Assembly: GCA_963725395.1 (NCBI GenBank)
Contig: CAVRYH010000002.1
Location: forward strand, 186,001 to 250,000
Direction of reading: 5' to 3'
From: Bog-756 sp963725395
Lineage (GTDB): Bacteria > Actinomycetota > Acidimicrobiia > Acidimicrobiales > RAAP-2
Length of the DNA: 64,000 nt
This document shows positions 23,659-32,137 of the stretch, in pieces (positions within the stretch are counted from its first letter, which is position 1; each line of letters begins with the position of its first letter). The position numbers were made by a program, and so were the translations under genes. The notes under the pieces are model-generated. The model worked only from the letters and a program-made list of their open reading frames with translations, was not told the DNA's origin and searched no databases.

Positions 23659-23703
23659 AACGGGCCGTGGGCCCCGACCGGGCCACCGGCGCCGGCCCGT
23701 TTT
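23659..23703 (+). terminator. hairpin followed by T residues after the SAM hydrolase gene
   Basis: AACGGGCCG (23659-23667) is the reverse complement of CGGCCCGTT (23693-23701). The intervening 25 bases are themselves GC-rich and partly self-complementary, and T residues follow. It sits nine bases after the stop and before rex, so it may separate the proC side from the rex-hem operon. Confidence 0.5.
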
Positions 23704-23737
23704 CCGCGTCACGCCGGCCCGGCCTACGATCCCACCC

Positions 23738-24484
23738 GTGCCAGGAGACCCCTCCTCCCCGTCGCCGTCGCACCAGGGTCCCGGCGGAGCCGGCCCGCGG
23801 CGGATCCCCGAGGCGACGGTGGCCCGGCTTCCCGTCTACCAGCGCATCCTCGAGGAGTTGCTGCGGTCGGGCACCACCACGGTCTCCTCCGAGGTGCTCG
23901 CCTCCGCCGCCCGGGTCAACGCCGCGAAGGTGCGCAAGGACCTGTCCCTGCTCGGGTCGTTCGGGACGAGGGGGGCCGGTTACGACGCCGCCTTCCTCAT
24001 CGAGCAGATCGACCGCCAGCTCGGTCTCGATCGGGTCTGGACCGTGGTAATCGCAGGAATCGGCAACCTCGGCCGCGCACTGGCCCGATCCCAGGGATTC
24101 GCCGCCCGCAACTTCCGGGTGGCCGCCCTCATCGACAACGATCCGGCGATCATCGGCGAGACGGTGGACGGCGTCGTCGTCCACCATCCCGACGAGCTCC
24201 CGTTCCTGGCGGCCGAGGTGCCGTTGTCGATCGGCGTGATCACCACACCGGCGTCGGTGGCGCAGCGGGTGGCCGACACCATGGTGGGAGCCGGCGTGCG
24301 CTCGATCCTCAATTTCGCCCCCCAGGTCCTCGAGGTGCCGCCCGAGGTCCTCCTCCGCTACGTCGATCTGAGCATCGAACTGCAGGTCATGAGCTTCTAT
24401 CAGTCCCGTGCCGAGGAGAGCCCCGAGGTGGCCACCATGCCGGCCATCCGGTCCGTCGGGGCCCCGACCCGACCGTCGGGCTGA
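23738..24484 (+). CDS. rex: redox-sensing transcriptional repressor Rex
   Basis: Rex represses respiratory and fermentative genes and leaves DNA when NADH rises. The 248-residue protein has a winged-helix N-terminal domain (RIPEATVARLPVYQRILEEL, then VNAAKVRKDLSLLGSFGTRG) and a Rossmann domain with VIAGIGNLGRALARSQGF and VAALIDNDPAIIG. LNFAPQVLEVPPEV leads into the C-terminal swapped helix (VDLSIELQVMSFYQSR). About 20 disordered residues precede the domain; the GTG at 23738 is used. It heads the hem cluster, as in Streptomyces where rex-hemACD is an operon. No clear TTGTGAA-N6-TTCACAA site was found upstream of rex or nuoA. Confidence 0.94.
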   Translation: MPGDPSSPSPSHQGPGGAGPRRIPEATVARLPVYQRILEELLRSGTTTVSSEVLASAARVNAAKVRKDLSLLGSFGTRGAGYDAAFLIEQIDRQLGLDRVWTVVIAGIGNLGRALARSQGFAARNFRVAALIDNDPAIIGETVDGVVVHHPDELPFLAAEVPLSIGVITTPASVAQRVADTMVGAGVRSILNFAPQVLEVPPEVLLRYVDLSIELQVMSFYQSRAEESPEVATMPAIRSVGAPTRPSG

Positions 24485-24674
24485 CCGGACCGGACCGACC
24501 GCGAGTGGCGGTGGCCGCCCGGGTCCGCGAAGCTGGCCGGACGGCACCGCCGTAAGGATGCTGCCCTCGCCGCCCTACGATTGGGGGGTGGGCCTGTCCG
24601 ACCATGATCCCCGATCGAGGCTGTGAGCGAGTGATGCGCCTGGTGAGTCACGTGGTGATGACGGGGGTGCCGCC

Positions 24675-25958
24675 GTGTCCGTGATCGTGGTCGGCCTCGA
24701 GCAACGCCACTCGCCGCTCGACCTGCTCGAGCGCGTCGCCGTCACCGAGGTCGAATTGCCCAAGGCGCTGGGTCGCCTCCGTGACCGCTCGAATCTCGCT
24801 GAGGTCGTCATCCTGTCCACCTGCCTCCGCACGGAGGTCTATGCGGTGGTCGAGCGGTTCCACGAGGGTGTGGACGATCTCCAGGAGTTCCTGGCCACCA
24901 CCAGCGGGAGCCCGCTCGACGCGCTGGCCGACCATTTCACGGTCCGGTTCGACGACGATGTGACCAACCACCTGTTCACGGTGGCCGCCGGTCTCGACTC
25001 CGCCGTGCTGGGTGAGTCCGAGGTGCTGGGTCAGGTGCGGCGGGCCTGGGAGCGGGCGCAGACCGAGAAGGTGTGCGGCCCGGTGCTCGGAGCGCTGTTC
25101 CGCCATGCCGTCGAGGCCGGCAAGCGGGTCCGTTCGGAGACCTCCATCGCCCGCGGGATCACCTCGTTGTCGCACGGGGCGGTGGCCCTCGCCGCCGGGC
25201 GTCGCCCCAACGGTCTCGAAGGGGCCCGGGTCCTCATGGTGGGCGCCGGGGAGATGGGAGAGGGTGTCGTCCAGGCACTCGACGGACTGGGGATCGACGG
25301 CCTGGTGGTGGCGAACCGGACCGCCGACCGTGCCCGGGAACTGGTTGCCGACCTGCCGGCGCCTCTCGCCGAGCGCGCCCGGACCGAGGGTCTCGACGAC
25401 ATCGCCGCCCTCATGGCCGCGGCCGACGTGGTGTTCACGTCGGTGGGCACCACCCACCCGCTCATCGAACGCCCGATGGTCGAGGCGGCCGCCACGGTGG
25501 AGGATCGGGACGATCCGCTGCTCATCGTCGATCTGGGTGTGCCGCGCAACGTGGAGCCGTCCGCTGCGGGCCTCGACGGTGTGGTGCTGCTCGACATGGA
25601 GGTGCTGCGCTCGGCCGTCGCCGACGCCCTGTCCGGCCGCCAGGACGAAGTGGCCGCCGCCAGCCACATCGTCACCGACGAGGTGGAGCGGTACCGGGTG
25701 GCTACGCGGGCCCGTGACGCCGCACCGATGGTGTCGGCGCTGAGGGCCCGGGTGGAAGAGGCCCGGAAGGTCGAATTCGATCGGCAGCGGACGAAGCACT
25801 CCGAGCTGAGCGAAGCCCAGTGGGACCAGGTCGATGCCGTGACGCGGGCGATGGTGGCCAAGCTCCTGCACCAGCCGACCGTGACCCTGAAGGACGCAGC
25901 GGGCACACCTCGGGGCGAGCGCTTGGCCGAGGCGCTCCGAACCCTCTTCGACGTGTAG
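24675..25958 (+). CDS. hemA: glutamyl-tRNA reductase
   Basis: HemA reduces glutamyl-tRNA to glutamate-1-semialdehyde with NADPH, the first committed step of C5 tetrapyrrole synthesis. The catalytic cysteine lies in VVILSTCLRTEVYAVVERF near residue 50; the usual STCNRTE reads STCLRTE here. Other signatures are AAGLDSAVLGESEVLGQVRR, the NADPH motif VLMVGAGEMGEGV, and IVDLGVPRNVEPS. The C-terminal dimerisation helix region ends the 427-residue protein. The GTG at 24675 starts at the conserved SVIVVGLEQRHSPLDLLERV. HemC follows 23 bases later. Confidence 0.95.
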   Translation: MSVIVVGLEQRHSPLDLLERVAVTEVELPKALGRLRDRSNLAEVVILSTCLRTEVYAVVERFHEGVDDLQEFLATTSGSPLDALADHFTVRFDDDVTNHLFTVAAGLDSAVLGESEVLGQVRRAWERAQTEKVCGPVLGALFRHAVEAGKRVRSETSIARGITSLSHGAVALAAGRRPNGLEGARVLMVGAGEMGEGVVQALDGLGIDGLVVANRTADRARELVADLPAPLAERARTEGLDDIAALMAAADVVFTSVGTTHPLIERPMVEAAATVEDRDDPLLIVDLGVPRNVEPSAAGLDGVVLLDMEVLRSAVADALSGRQDEVAAASHIVTDEVERYRVATRARDAAPMVSALRARVEEARKVEFDRQRTKHSELSEAQWDQVDAVTRAMVAKLLHQPTVTLKDAAGTPRGERLAEALRTLFDV

Positions 25959-25981
25959 CCGGTGTCCGACCGGTCGGTGGC

Positions 25982-27010
25982 GTGACTGAGCGGCCGGCAC
26001 TCCGGTTGGCCACGCGGGGATCACCCCTCGCCCTGTGGCAGGCCGAACGGGTGGCCGGGCTCCTGGAGCGCCTGGGCGTTCCGACGTCGGTCCTGGTGGT
26101 CGAGACGGTCGGGGATCGGCGCAGCGACGTCCCGCTCGACCGGCTCGGCGGCCAGGGGGTCTTCGTCAAAGAGGTGCAGGCCGCCGTGACGCGGGGTGAC
26201 GCCGACGCCGCGGTCCACTCCGCCAAGGACCTGCCGGCCGCCGCGGCCTTGGCCGCCCCCGGCCTGGTCCTGGCCGGCTACCCCGAACGGATCGACACCC
26301 GGGACCTCCTCGTGGGCGCCCGCCTCGACACCATCCGCACCGGGGCCACCGTGGCTACCGGTTCGGCCCGGCGCCGGGTGCAACTGGCCAACCTCCGTCC
26401 CGACCTCACCTTCACCGGCCTGAGGGGGAACCTGGCGACACGGCTGGCCGTGGCCGGAACCGGAGCGGCGGACGCCGTCGTCGTGGCCAAGGCGGCCGTC
26501 GACCGCTTGGGGTGGTCGCCCCCCGAGGGGGTGGACATCGAGGTGCTGTCACCCCGGGTGATGGTGCCCCAGGTCGGCCAGGGCGCGCTGGCCGTCGAGT
26601 GCCGCGACGATGATGCGGTGACCCGGGAGGCGCTGGCGGCGATCGACGCGCCGGGCGTCGCCCCCCTGGTGACGGCCGAACGGGCCTTCCTGGCCGAACT
26701 CGGCGGTGGATGCACACTGCCGGTGGGCGCCAACGCCTGCTGGCGCCCAGGCCGGCAGGCCGAGGGCGTGGAGCCGGTCCCGGGTCCCGGACCAGACACA
26801 GGATTGGGCCCAGGACCGGGCCCGATCTCGGGCCACCTGTCGCTGGTCGCCATGCTCGGGAGCCCCGACGGGATCGTTGTGCTCCGGCACGCGGCCGAGG
26901 GGGACGAACCCGGGGAGCTCGGACGGTCCGTGGCGCGGTTCCTCCTCGACGACGCCGGCGGCCGGGATCTCGGTGAGTGGTCGGCGTCCACGGGAGGCGG
27001 AAGTCTGTGA
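25982..27010 (+). CDS. hemC: hydroxymethylbilane synthase (porphobilinogen deaminase)
   Basis: HemC links four porphobilinogens into hydroxymethylbilane on a covalent dipyrromethane cofactor. It starts with LRLATRGSPLALWQAERVAG. VHSAKDLPAA and TGSARRRVQLANLRPDLTF, then LRGNLATRL, mark the substrate and cofactor sites. The cofactor cysteine is in ELGGGCTLPVGANACW. Between that motif and the last strands there is an insertion of repeated glycine-proline (PGPGPDTGLGPGPGP), which makes the protein 342 residues, somewhat long. The GTG at 25982 fits the start of homology. The stop overlaps cobA as GTGA. Confidence 0.94.
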   Translation: MTERPALRLATRGSPLALWQAERVAGLLERLGVPTSVLVVETVGDRRSDVPLDRLGGQGVFVKEVQAAVTRGDADAAVHSAKDLPAAAALAAPGLVLAGYPERIDTRDLLVGARLDTIRTGATVATGSARRRVQLANLRPDLTFTGLRGNLATRLAVAGTGAADAVVVAKAAVDRLGWSPPEGVDIEVLSPRVMVPQVGQGALAVECRDDDAVTREALAAIDAPGVAPLVTAERAFLAELGGGCTLPVGANACWRPGRQAEGVEPVPGPGPDTGLGPGPGPISGHLSLVAMLGSPDGIVVLRHAAEGDEPGELGRSVARFLLDDAGGRDLGEWSASTGGGSL

Positions 27011-27741
27011 CCGTCTCGCTGGTCGGTGCCGGCCCCGGTGACCCCGGGCTCTTGACGCTGCGGGGGGCCGAGCTCCTCGCCCGGGCCGATGTCGTCGTCT
27101 ACGACCGGCTCGTGGTCACCGAGCTGCTCGACCTGGCCCCCGACGACGCCGAGCTGATTGACGTCGGCAAGGCGCCGGGGACCTCCGACCGCCAGTCGGA
27201 GATCAACGCCCTGCTCATCGAGCACGGCCGGGCCGGTCGCCGGGTGGTCAGGCTGAAGGGCGGTGACCCGTTCGTCTTCGGACGCGGGGGCGAGGAGGCC
27301 GAGGCGCTCCGCCGGGCCGAGGTCGACTACGAGGTGGTGCCCGGCGTGAGCTCGGCGTTCGCCGTCCCGGCCGCGGCGGGCATCCCGGTGACGCACCGGG
27401 GGTTCGCCACCTCGGTCAGCGTCGTGACCGCCCGGGTGGGTGAGACGTCCGGCTCGGACGTGGTGGACTGGGAGCAGCTCGGCAGGGTGGGCGGGACCCT
27501 GATCATCCTCATGGGCATGTCCGAGCGCGGGACGATCGCGGCCGGTCTCCTGGCCGGCGGGCGTCCGGCCGACACGCCGGTCGCCGTCGTGCACTGGGGC
27601 ACGACCTCCCGCCAGCAGGTCGTGCGGGGAACACTGGGCGAGCTCGCGTCGATCGACCTGCCCGCACCGGCCACCATCGTGGTGGGCGCGGTGGCCGCAC
27701 TGGACGTGGCTGCAACTGCGGGGGACCGGCCCGCCCGATGA
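27007..27741 (+). CDS. cobA: uroporphyrinogen-III C-methyltransferase
   Basis: The enzyme adds two methyl groups from SAM to uroporphyrinogen III, giving precorrin-2 and opening the branch to sirohaem and cobalamin. The 244-residue protein has the SUMT signatures VSLVGAGPGDPGLLTLRGAE, LLARADVVVYDRLV, VVRLKGGDPFVFGRGGEEAE, VVPGVSSAFAVPAAAGIPVT and LIILMGMSERGTIA. No CysG-type dehydrogenase/ferrochelatase domain is attached. It overlaps both neighbours (GTGA with hemC, ATGA with hemD), so it is translationally coupled inside the haem operon. This places the branch enzyme under the same control. Confidence 0.94.
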   Translation: MTVSLVGAGPGDPGLLTLRGAELLARADVVVYDRLVVTELLDLAPDDAELIDVGKAPGTSDRQSEINALLIEHGRAGRRVVRLKGGDPFVFGRGGEEAEALRRAEVDYEVVPGVSSAFAVPAAAGIPVTHRGFATSVSVVTARVGETSGSDVVDWEQLGRVGGTLIILMGMSERGTIAAGLLAGGRPADTPVAVVHWGTTSRQQVVRGTLGELASIDLPAPATIVVGAVAALDVAATAGDRPAR

Positions 27742-28532
27742 ACGGTGCCGTCCTCGCCGGGCGCAGCGTGGTGGTGACGAGGGCGCGGGCCCAGTCGTCG
27801 GTGCTGGTGGAACGGCTGTGCGCCCTGGGTGCGACGGTGGTGGAGCTCCCGGTGATCGCCGTCGCCGATGCCCCCGACGGAGGTGCCGGCCTGGCGCTGG
27901 CGGCCGACCGGCTGTGCGCGGGAACCTACGACTGGGTGGCTGTGACCTCCGCCAACGCCGTCGGGAGGCTCCTCGCCGCCCTTGACGATCGGAGCGTCCC
28001 GCCCTCGGTGCGCTGGGCGGCGGTGGGTGCCGGCACCGCCCGTGCACTCGAGCGGGGAGGGCTACGTGCGGACCTCGTCCCGGACCGCTCGGTCTCCGAG
28101 GCACTGGCCGATGCGTTCCCGGGAGCGGAGGGAGCCGGCGCCGTGCTGTTCCCCCGGGCCCAGATCGTCCGCGGTGCGCTGGCCGCCGGGCTGAGGGACA
28201 AGGGATGGACCGTCGACGAGGTCGTCGCCTACCGGACCGTCGCCGGTGATCCTGACCCGGCCGTCGTCGAGTCGGCCCGGCGGTGCGAGGCCATCGCCTT
28301 CACCTCCTCGTCGACGGTGGCCCGCTCGCTCGACCTGCTGGGAGCCGACGGGCTCCCGCCGTTGGTCGTCACCATCGGGCCGACGACGTCCGACTCCGCC
28401 CGGGGTTCCGGCCTCCGCGTGGCCGTCGAGGCCGACCCCCACACCCTCGACGGGCTCGTGGACGCCGTGCTGGCGGCGCTCACCGGTGACGACGGCGACC
28501 GTCGCTCCCTGGGCCACCAACCACAGCAGTGA
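27738..28532 (+). CDS. hemD: uroporphyrinogen-III synthase
   Basis: HemD closes hydroxymethylbilane into uroporphyrinogen III with inversion of ring D. The 264-residue protein is weakly conserved, as is usual for the family. Recognisable parts are GRSVVVTRARAQSSVLVERL at the start, TYDWVAVTSANAVGRLLAAL, WAAVGAGTARALERGG, FPRAQIVRGALAAGL and VVAYRTVAG, then EAIAFTSSSTVARSLDLLG and VVTIGPTTSDSARGSGLRV. The position between cobA and hemB confirms the call. The start overlaps cobA by four bases. Confidence 0.92.
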   Translation: MNGAVLAGRSVVVTRARAQSSVLVERLCALGATVVELPVIAVADAPDGGAGLALAADRLCAGTYDWVAVTSANAVGRLLAALDDRSVPPSVRWAAVGAGTARALERGGLRADLVPDRSVSEALADAFPGAEGAGAVLFPRAQIVRGALAAGLRDKGWTVDEVVAYRTVAGDPDPAVVESARRCEAIAFTSSSTVARSLDLLGADGLPPLVVTIGPTTSDSARGSGLRVAVEADPHTLDGLVDAVLAALTGDDGDRRSLGHQPQQ

Positions 28533-28616
28533 TCCGGCTCGGACCGCCGGGTTCCGGCTGGACCGGAGGCCGGCCATCTGGCGCCACGCCGATCGTCCTG
28601 CCGTAGGCTGGCCTGA

Positions 28617-29651
28617 GTGCCCGAACACCAATCCCGACGGTCCGATTCGTCGCCCCGGCCGCAGTTCCCCGCGGGCCGCCCACGCCGCCTGCGGCAAAGT
28701 CCCGCGCTGCGGCGGCTGGTGGCCGAGGCCCGGCTCTCCGTCGACGACCTTGTGGCACCCCTGTTCGTCGCCGACGGGATCGATCAACCCCGCCCCATCA
28801 CCTCGCTGCCCGGTGTCGTCCAGCACACGGTCGACTCGTTGTCCGCCGAGGTGAAGCGGCTCAGCAGCCTCGGGATCCCAGGGGTGATCCTGTTCGGCGT
28901 GCCCCGGGCCGAGGACAAGGACCCCCTCGGCACGCAGGCATCCCGTCCGGACGGCATCACTCAGCGCGCACTGGCTTCGGTGCGGGACGCCGTGGGTGAC
29001 TCCGTGGTGCTCATGGCCGACTGCTGTCTCGACGAGTTCACCGACCACGGTCACTGTGGCGTGGTGGACCCGACCACGGGAGAGGTCGACAACGACGCCA
29101 CCCTCCCCCTGTACGCCGAGCTGGCCCTGGCCCAGGCGGCGGCGGGCGCCGACGTCGTCGCACCCAGCGGCATGATGGACGGCCAGGTGGGGGCCATCCG
29201 GGAGGCGCTGGAGGCGAGCGGCTTCCACAGCACCGCCGTCCTCGCTTACGCGGCCAAGTACGCCTCGGCGCTGTACGGTCCGTTCCGCGAGGCCGCGGCG
29301 GTGACCATCGCCGACGGAGGCGATCGCCGGGGCTACCAACAGGACCCGGCCAACCGGCGCGAGGCCCTGGTGGAGGTGGCCATGGACGTGGCCGAGGGGG
29401 CGGACATGGTGATGGTCAAGCCTGCACTCACCTCCCTCGACGTGATCGCCGACGTGCGGGCGACGGTCGATGTTCCGGTGGCCGCCTATCACGTGAGCGG
29501 CGAGTACGCCATGGTCGTGGCGGCGGCGGAACGGGGCTGGATCGACGGACGCGCCGTCGCCATCGAGCAACTGACCGCGGTGAAGCGGGCCGGCGCCGAC
29601 TTCGTGCTCACCTACTTCGCCGGCCAACTGGCCGAGGTGCTCGGTGGCTGA
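28617..29651 (+). CDS. hemB: delta-aminolevulinic acid dehydratase (porphobilinogen synthase)
   Basis: HemB condenses two 5-aminolevulinates into porphobilinogen. The 344-residue protein has RPRRLRQSPALRRLVAEARL at its start, then VILFGVPRAEDKDPLGTQAS. The cysteine-rich metal site is MADCCLDEFTDHGHCGVV, which keeps cysteines of the zinc-type enzymes. The Schiff-base lysines lie in LAYAAKYASALYGPFREAA and MVMVKPALTSLDVI. The GTG at 28617 lies 85 bases after hemD. The last eight bases overlap the start of hemL. Confidence 0.95.
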   Translation: MPEHQSRRSDSSPRPQFPAGRPRRLRQSPALRRLVAEARLSVDDLVAPLFVADGIDQPRPITSLPGVVQHTVDSLSAEVKRLSSLGIPGVILFGVPRAEDKDPLGTQASRPDGITQRALASVRDAVGDSVVLMADCCLDEFTDHGHCGVVDPTTGEVDNDATLPLYAELALAQAAAGADVVAPSGMMDGQVGAIREALEASGFHSTAVLAYAAKYASALYGPFREAAAVTIADGGDRRGYQQDPANRREALVEVAMDVAEGADMVMVKPALTSLDVIADVRATVDVPVAAYHVSGEYAMVVAAAERGWIDGRAVAIEQLTAVKRAGADFVLTYFAGQLAEVLGG

Positions 29652-30965
29652 CCAGGTCGCCTCGGCCGACCTGTTCGAGCGGGCCGGTCGGGTCATCCCC
29701 GGCGGGGTCAACTCGCCGGTGCGCTCGTTCCGGTCGGTCGGTGGCCATCCCTACTTCGTGGCACGCGGCGAGGGCGCCTACGTGTGGGACGCCGACGGGA
29801 ACCGGCTCCTCGACTTCGTCCAGTCCTACGGGGCGTCCATCCTCGGCCACGCCCACCCCTCGGTGGTGGCGGCCATCGACCGCGCCGCCTCGCTGGGCAC
29901 CACCTTCGGCGCCCCGACGGAGGGTGAGGTCCTGCTGGCCGAAGCGATCTGCCGCCGCGTGGACGGCTGCGACCAGGTGCGCCTCGTGTCGTCGGGCACC
30001 GAGGCCGCCATGAGCGCGGTGCGGGTCGCCCGGGGATTCACGGGCCGTCCCCGCATCGTCAAGTTCGCCGGCTGCTACCACGGCCACTCCGACGGCCTGC
30101 TGGCCGGAGGGGGGAGCGGTGTGGCCACGCTCGGCCTCCCCGACTCCGCCGGCGTGCCACTGGCCGCGGTAGCCGAGACCGTCGTCGCCCCGTACAACCT
30201 GGTGCCCGAGCTCGATGAGCAGGTGGCCTGCGTCATCGTCGAGGCGGTGGCCGCCAACATGGGGCTGGTCCCCCCGGAACCCGGCTTCCTCGCGGGGTTG
30301 CGCACGGCGTGCGACCGGGTGGGGGCGCTGCTGGTGTTCGACGAGGTCATCACCGGCTTCCGGTTGGGCGAAGGTGGTGCGTCGGCGTGGTCCGGAGTGA
30401 CGCCCGACCTGTGGTGCTTCGGCAAGGTCATTGGCGGCGGGCTGCCCGTGGGCGCGTTCGGAGGGCGCGCCGACGTGTTGGGCGTGCTGGCCCCCGAGGG
30501 GCCGGTGTACCAGGCAGGCACCCTGTCCGGCAATCCCCTGGCCACTGCGGCGGGCCTGGCCGTGCTCGAGGAGCTCGACGCCGATTCCTACGCCGCACTC
30601 ACCGAACGGGTCGGCCGGTTCGCCGGCGGCCTGGACGAGGTGCTCAACGCCGGTCTGGCGAAGGCGGGCGTGGTGGACGGGGACGGCCGCGGGTTCGAGG
30701 CGCGGGTCCAAAGGGTCGGGTCCCTCCTAGGCGTCTTCTTCCTGCCGGAGGGCACCGGGGCCGTCCACGACTACGACGGGGCGGCATCGTCGGCGGCGAA
30801 CGGCCTCTACCGCGGTTCTTCCGGTCCATGCTGGCCCGGGGGGTGGCGCTCGCACCGGGACCCTACGAGGTGGCGTTCCCCTCGATGGCCCACGGGGACC
30901 GCGAGCTGGATCACACCGTCGATGTCGCCGCCGAGGCCATCCTCGACCTCGGAGCGACGACGTGA
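29644..30965 (+). pseudogene. hemL: glutamate-1-semialdehyde 2,1-aminomutase, interrupted by one frameshift
   Basis: HemL turns glutamate-1-semialdehyde into 5-aminolevulinate with PLP. The first frame covers nearly all of it: FERAGRVIPGGVNSPVRSF, the PLP region FAGCYHGHSDGLL, FDEVITGFRLGEGG and the Schiff-base lysine in WCFGKVIGGGLPVGAFGG. Near 30,811-30,815 the frame changes. CTC TAC CGC GG TTC TTC reads correctly only if one base is added, after which the C-terminal piece RFFRSMLARGVALAPGPYEV ends in frame at 30965. Without correction the frame runs on to 31491. HemL has no substitute in the C5 pathway, so a sequencing or assembly deletion (CGCCGG to CGCGG) is at least as likely as a real mutation. 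The GTG start overlaps hemB by eight bases. Confidence 0.88.
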
Positions 30966-30996
30966 GCCCTGGTCGGGGACTGCCGCTCACTGTCTA

Positions 30997-31491
30997 GTGA
31001 CCGACGAGACGGGGGCGAGTGGCGCGCTCTCCCACCCCCCAGAGGCGCTCGGGCCCTCGACGGTGCCCGAGTCGAGGTCGCTCGTCTTCACGGGCGTCGA
31101 GATGGTCGAAGGCCCCGCACAGGTCCCCGCCGGGCACCCCGGACTCTCCGTCGTGTTCAGCAACCGGGGGTTCGAGCTGATCGGTGAGCAGCCCGGCGAG
31201 CACCACACCGTCCTGTGGGGCAACGTGCACCGTGCCCGGCTCGAGGACCGGCTGGACGGTGCGACCGGGGAGACGACGACGTCCTTCGTCGCGGAGGCGT
31301 CCGGGGTGGCGATCCGGCTGCTGCTGGGCGAGGACCGTGAGCGATCCGTGGTCCTCGACGCCCTCGAGCACTGCCTCGGCTGGTGGTCACCGCTGGTCGA
31401 CCCCACCTCTACCACCACCGCGTCCGCTCCCCTTCCCACCGCGCCGGCTCCGACCCCACCGCTCCGGAGGAATGGGCGCCGGCGACGTTGA
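30997..31491 (+). CDS. uncharacterised protein with a domain shared with the gene at 32138
   Basis: I do not recognise the family. The 164-residue protein starts at a GTG 31 bases after the hemL stop. After about 25 residues it has a compact domain: VFTGVEMVEGPAQVPAGHPG, LSVVFSNRGFELIGEQPGEH, VLWGNVHRARLEDR, then a hydrophobic pair VAIRLLLGE and ALEHCLGWW. The same succession occurs at the N-terminus of the protein at 32138 (GLSLLFTTAGITVQGP, LLVWSGLDTATCREKI, SIRFLLP and ALPAWLARY), which suggests a common domain, perhaps PH- or GRAM-like from the strand pattern. A threonine/proline-rich tail ends in RRNGRRRR. No signal peptide or membrane segment is visible. Confidence 0.6.
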   Translation: MTDETGASGALSHPPEALGPSTVPESRSLVFTGVEMVEGPAQVPAGHPGLSVVFSNRGFELIGEQPGEHHTVLWGNVHRARLEDRLDGATGETTTSFVAEASGVAIRLLLGEDRERSVVLDALEHCLGWWSPLVDPTSTTTASAPLPTAPAPTPPLRRNGRRRR

Positions 31492-31511
31492 ACACCCGGC
31501 GACGTTGAACC
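31479..31511. repeat. two tandem copies of about 17 bp (CCGGCGACGTTGAACNC)
   Basis: The unit CCGGCGACGTTGAAC is present twice in direct succession, the first copy covering the last codons of the preceding gene. Its function is unknown and duplication by slippage is the simplest origin. Confidence 0.6.
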
Positions 31512-32137
31512 CCTCTGTCGTCGGCACCGTCCCGTGGACCGCGATCCGGGCGGCCGCGACCACCGTGCGGTCGCGCGTGACCGCCCCGCCGTGTCCGAGT
31601 GCGCGGCGATCGCCCCGCCGTGTCCGAGTGCGCGGCGACCGCCCCGCATCAGGCTCCGGCTCGGTGTAGACGACGCGTGGCGCCGGTCGGTCCCACCGGC
31701 CTCGTCGAGTGGCGGGAGCGGGACGACGGAGGCCGGTCTCGAGGCGTTCGGCGACGACGAACAGAGCCCGGCTGTCGCGCGCACGTCCCGGTCGGGCGTA
31801 CGGGGAACGGGAGGCCGCCCGGGGGAGGGTAGGCAGCTCCGAGGCCCGCGAAGGCGGGCACCGATGGAAAATTTTGTCTTTTCGGTGGTGGATCCGACTG
31901 AAATTGCCTCCCGCTGCGTCAAGATGGGGGAGTGCAAAAGCCGCGGCGCGCCACGAGTGCCGGTCGATCCCCAGTCAGCCTCCCGCGTGAGGCCGGCGGA
32001 CGGACGAAGAGTCCGGACGGGGCCGGCCCTCATCGGCAACGCAGTACCGTTGGCCGCACAGCATCGAGTGTTCCCATGCAGTTGACTGAGCCGATGGACA
32101 GTTCCGGGGCTCGTCCCCGGCGATCGAGGAGTGGTAC
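31492..32137. other. 646-bp intergenic region with tandem repeats
   Basis: No convincing gene is seen. The region holds the end of a 17-bp duplication, a 29-bp tandem repeat at 31583-31640, and from about 31866 a short AT-rich tract (GGAAAATTTTGTCTTTTC) that stands out from the GC-rich surroundings. That tract may mark the promoter of the gene at 32138, which has GAGGAG seven bases before its ATG. Confidence 0.5.
31583..31640. repeat. 29-bp tandem repeat, two copies plus a partial third
   Basis: The unit starts GCCCCGCCGTGTCCGAGTGC and continues GCGGCGATC or GCGGCGACC. The two full copies differ at one base. A third begins with GCCCCGC at 31641 and breaks off. It lies in non-coding DNA. Confidence 0.75.

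Noticed and set aside
29644..31491. HemL fused to the downstream protein as one 615-residue product
   Set aside because: The fusion depends on a wrong frame between about 30,815 and 30,996. Correcting one base gives the normal HemL C-terminus and stop at 30965, and the downstream gene has its own GTG start.
31583..31640. CRISPR-like repeat
   Set aside because: The two 29-bp units are directly adjacent with no spacer and there are no cas genes, so it is a simple tandem repeat.
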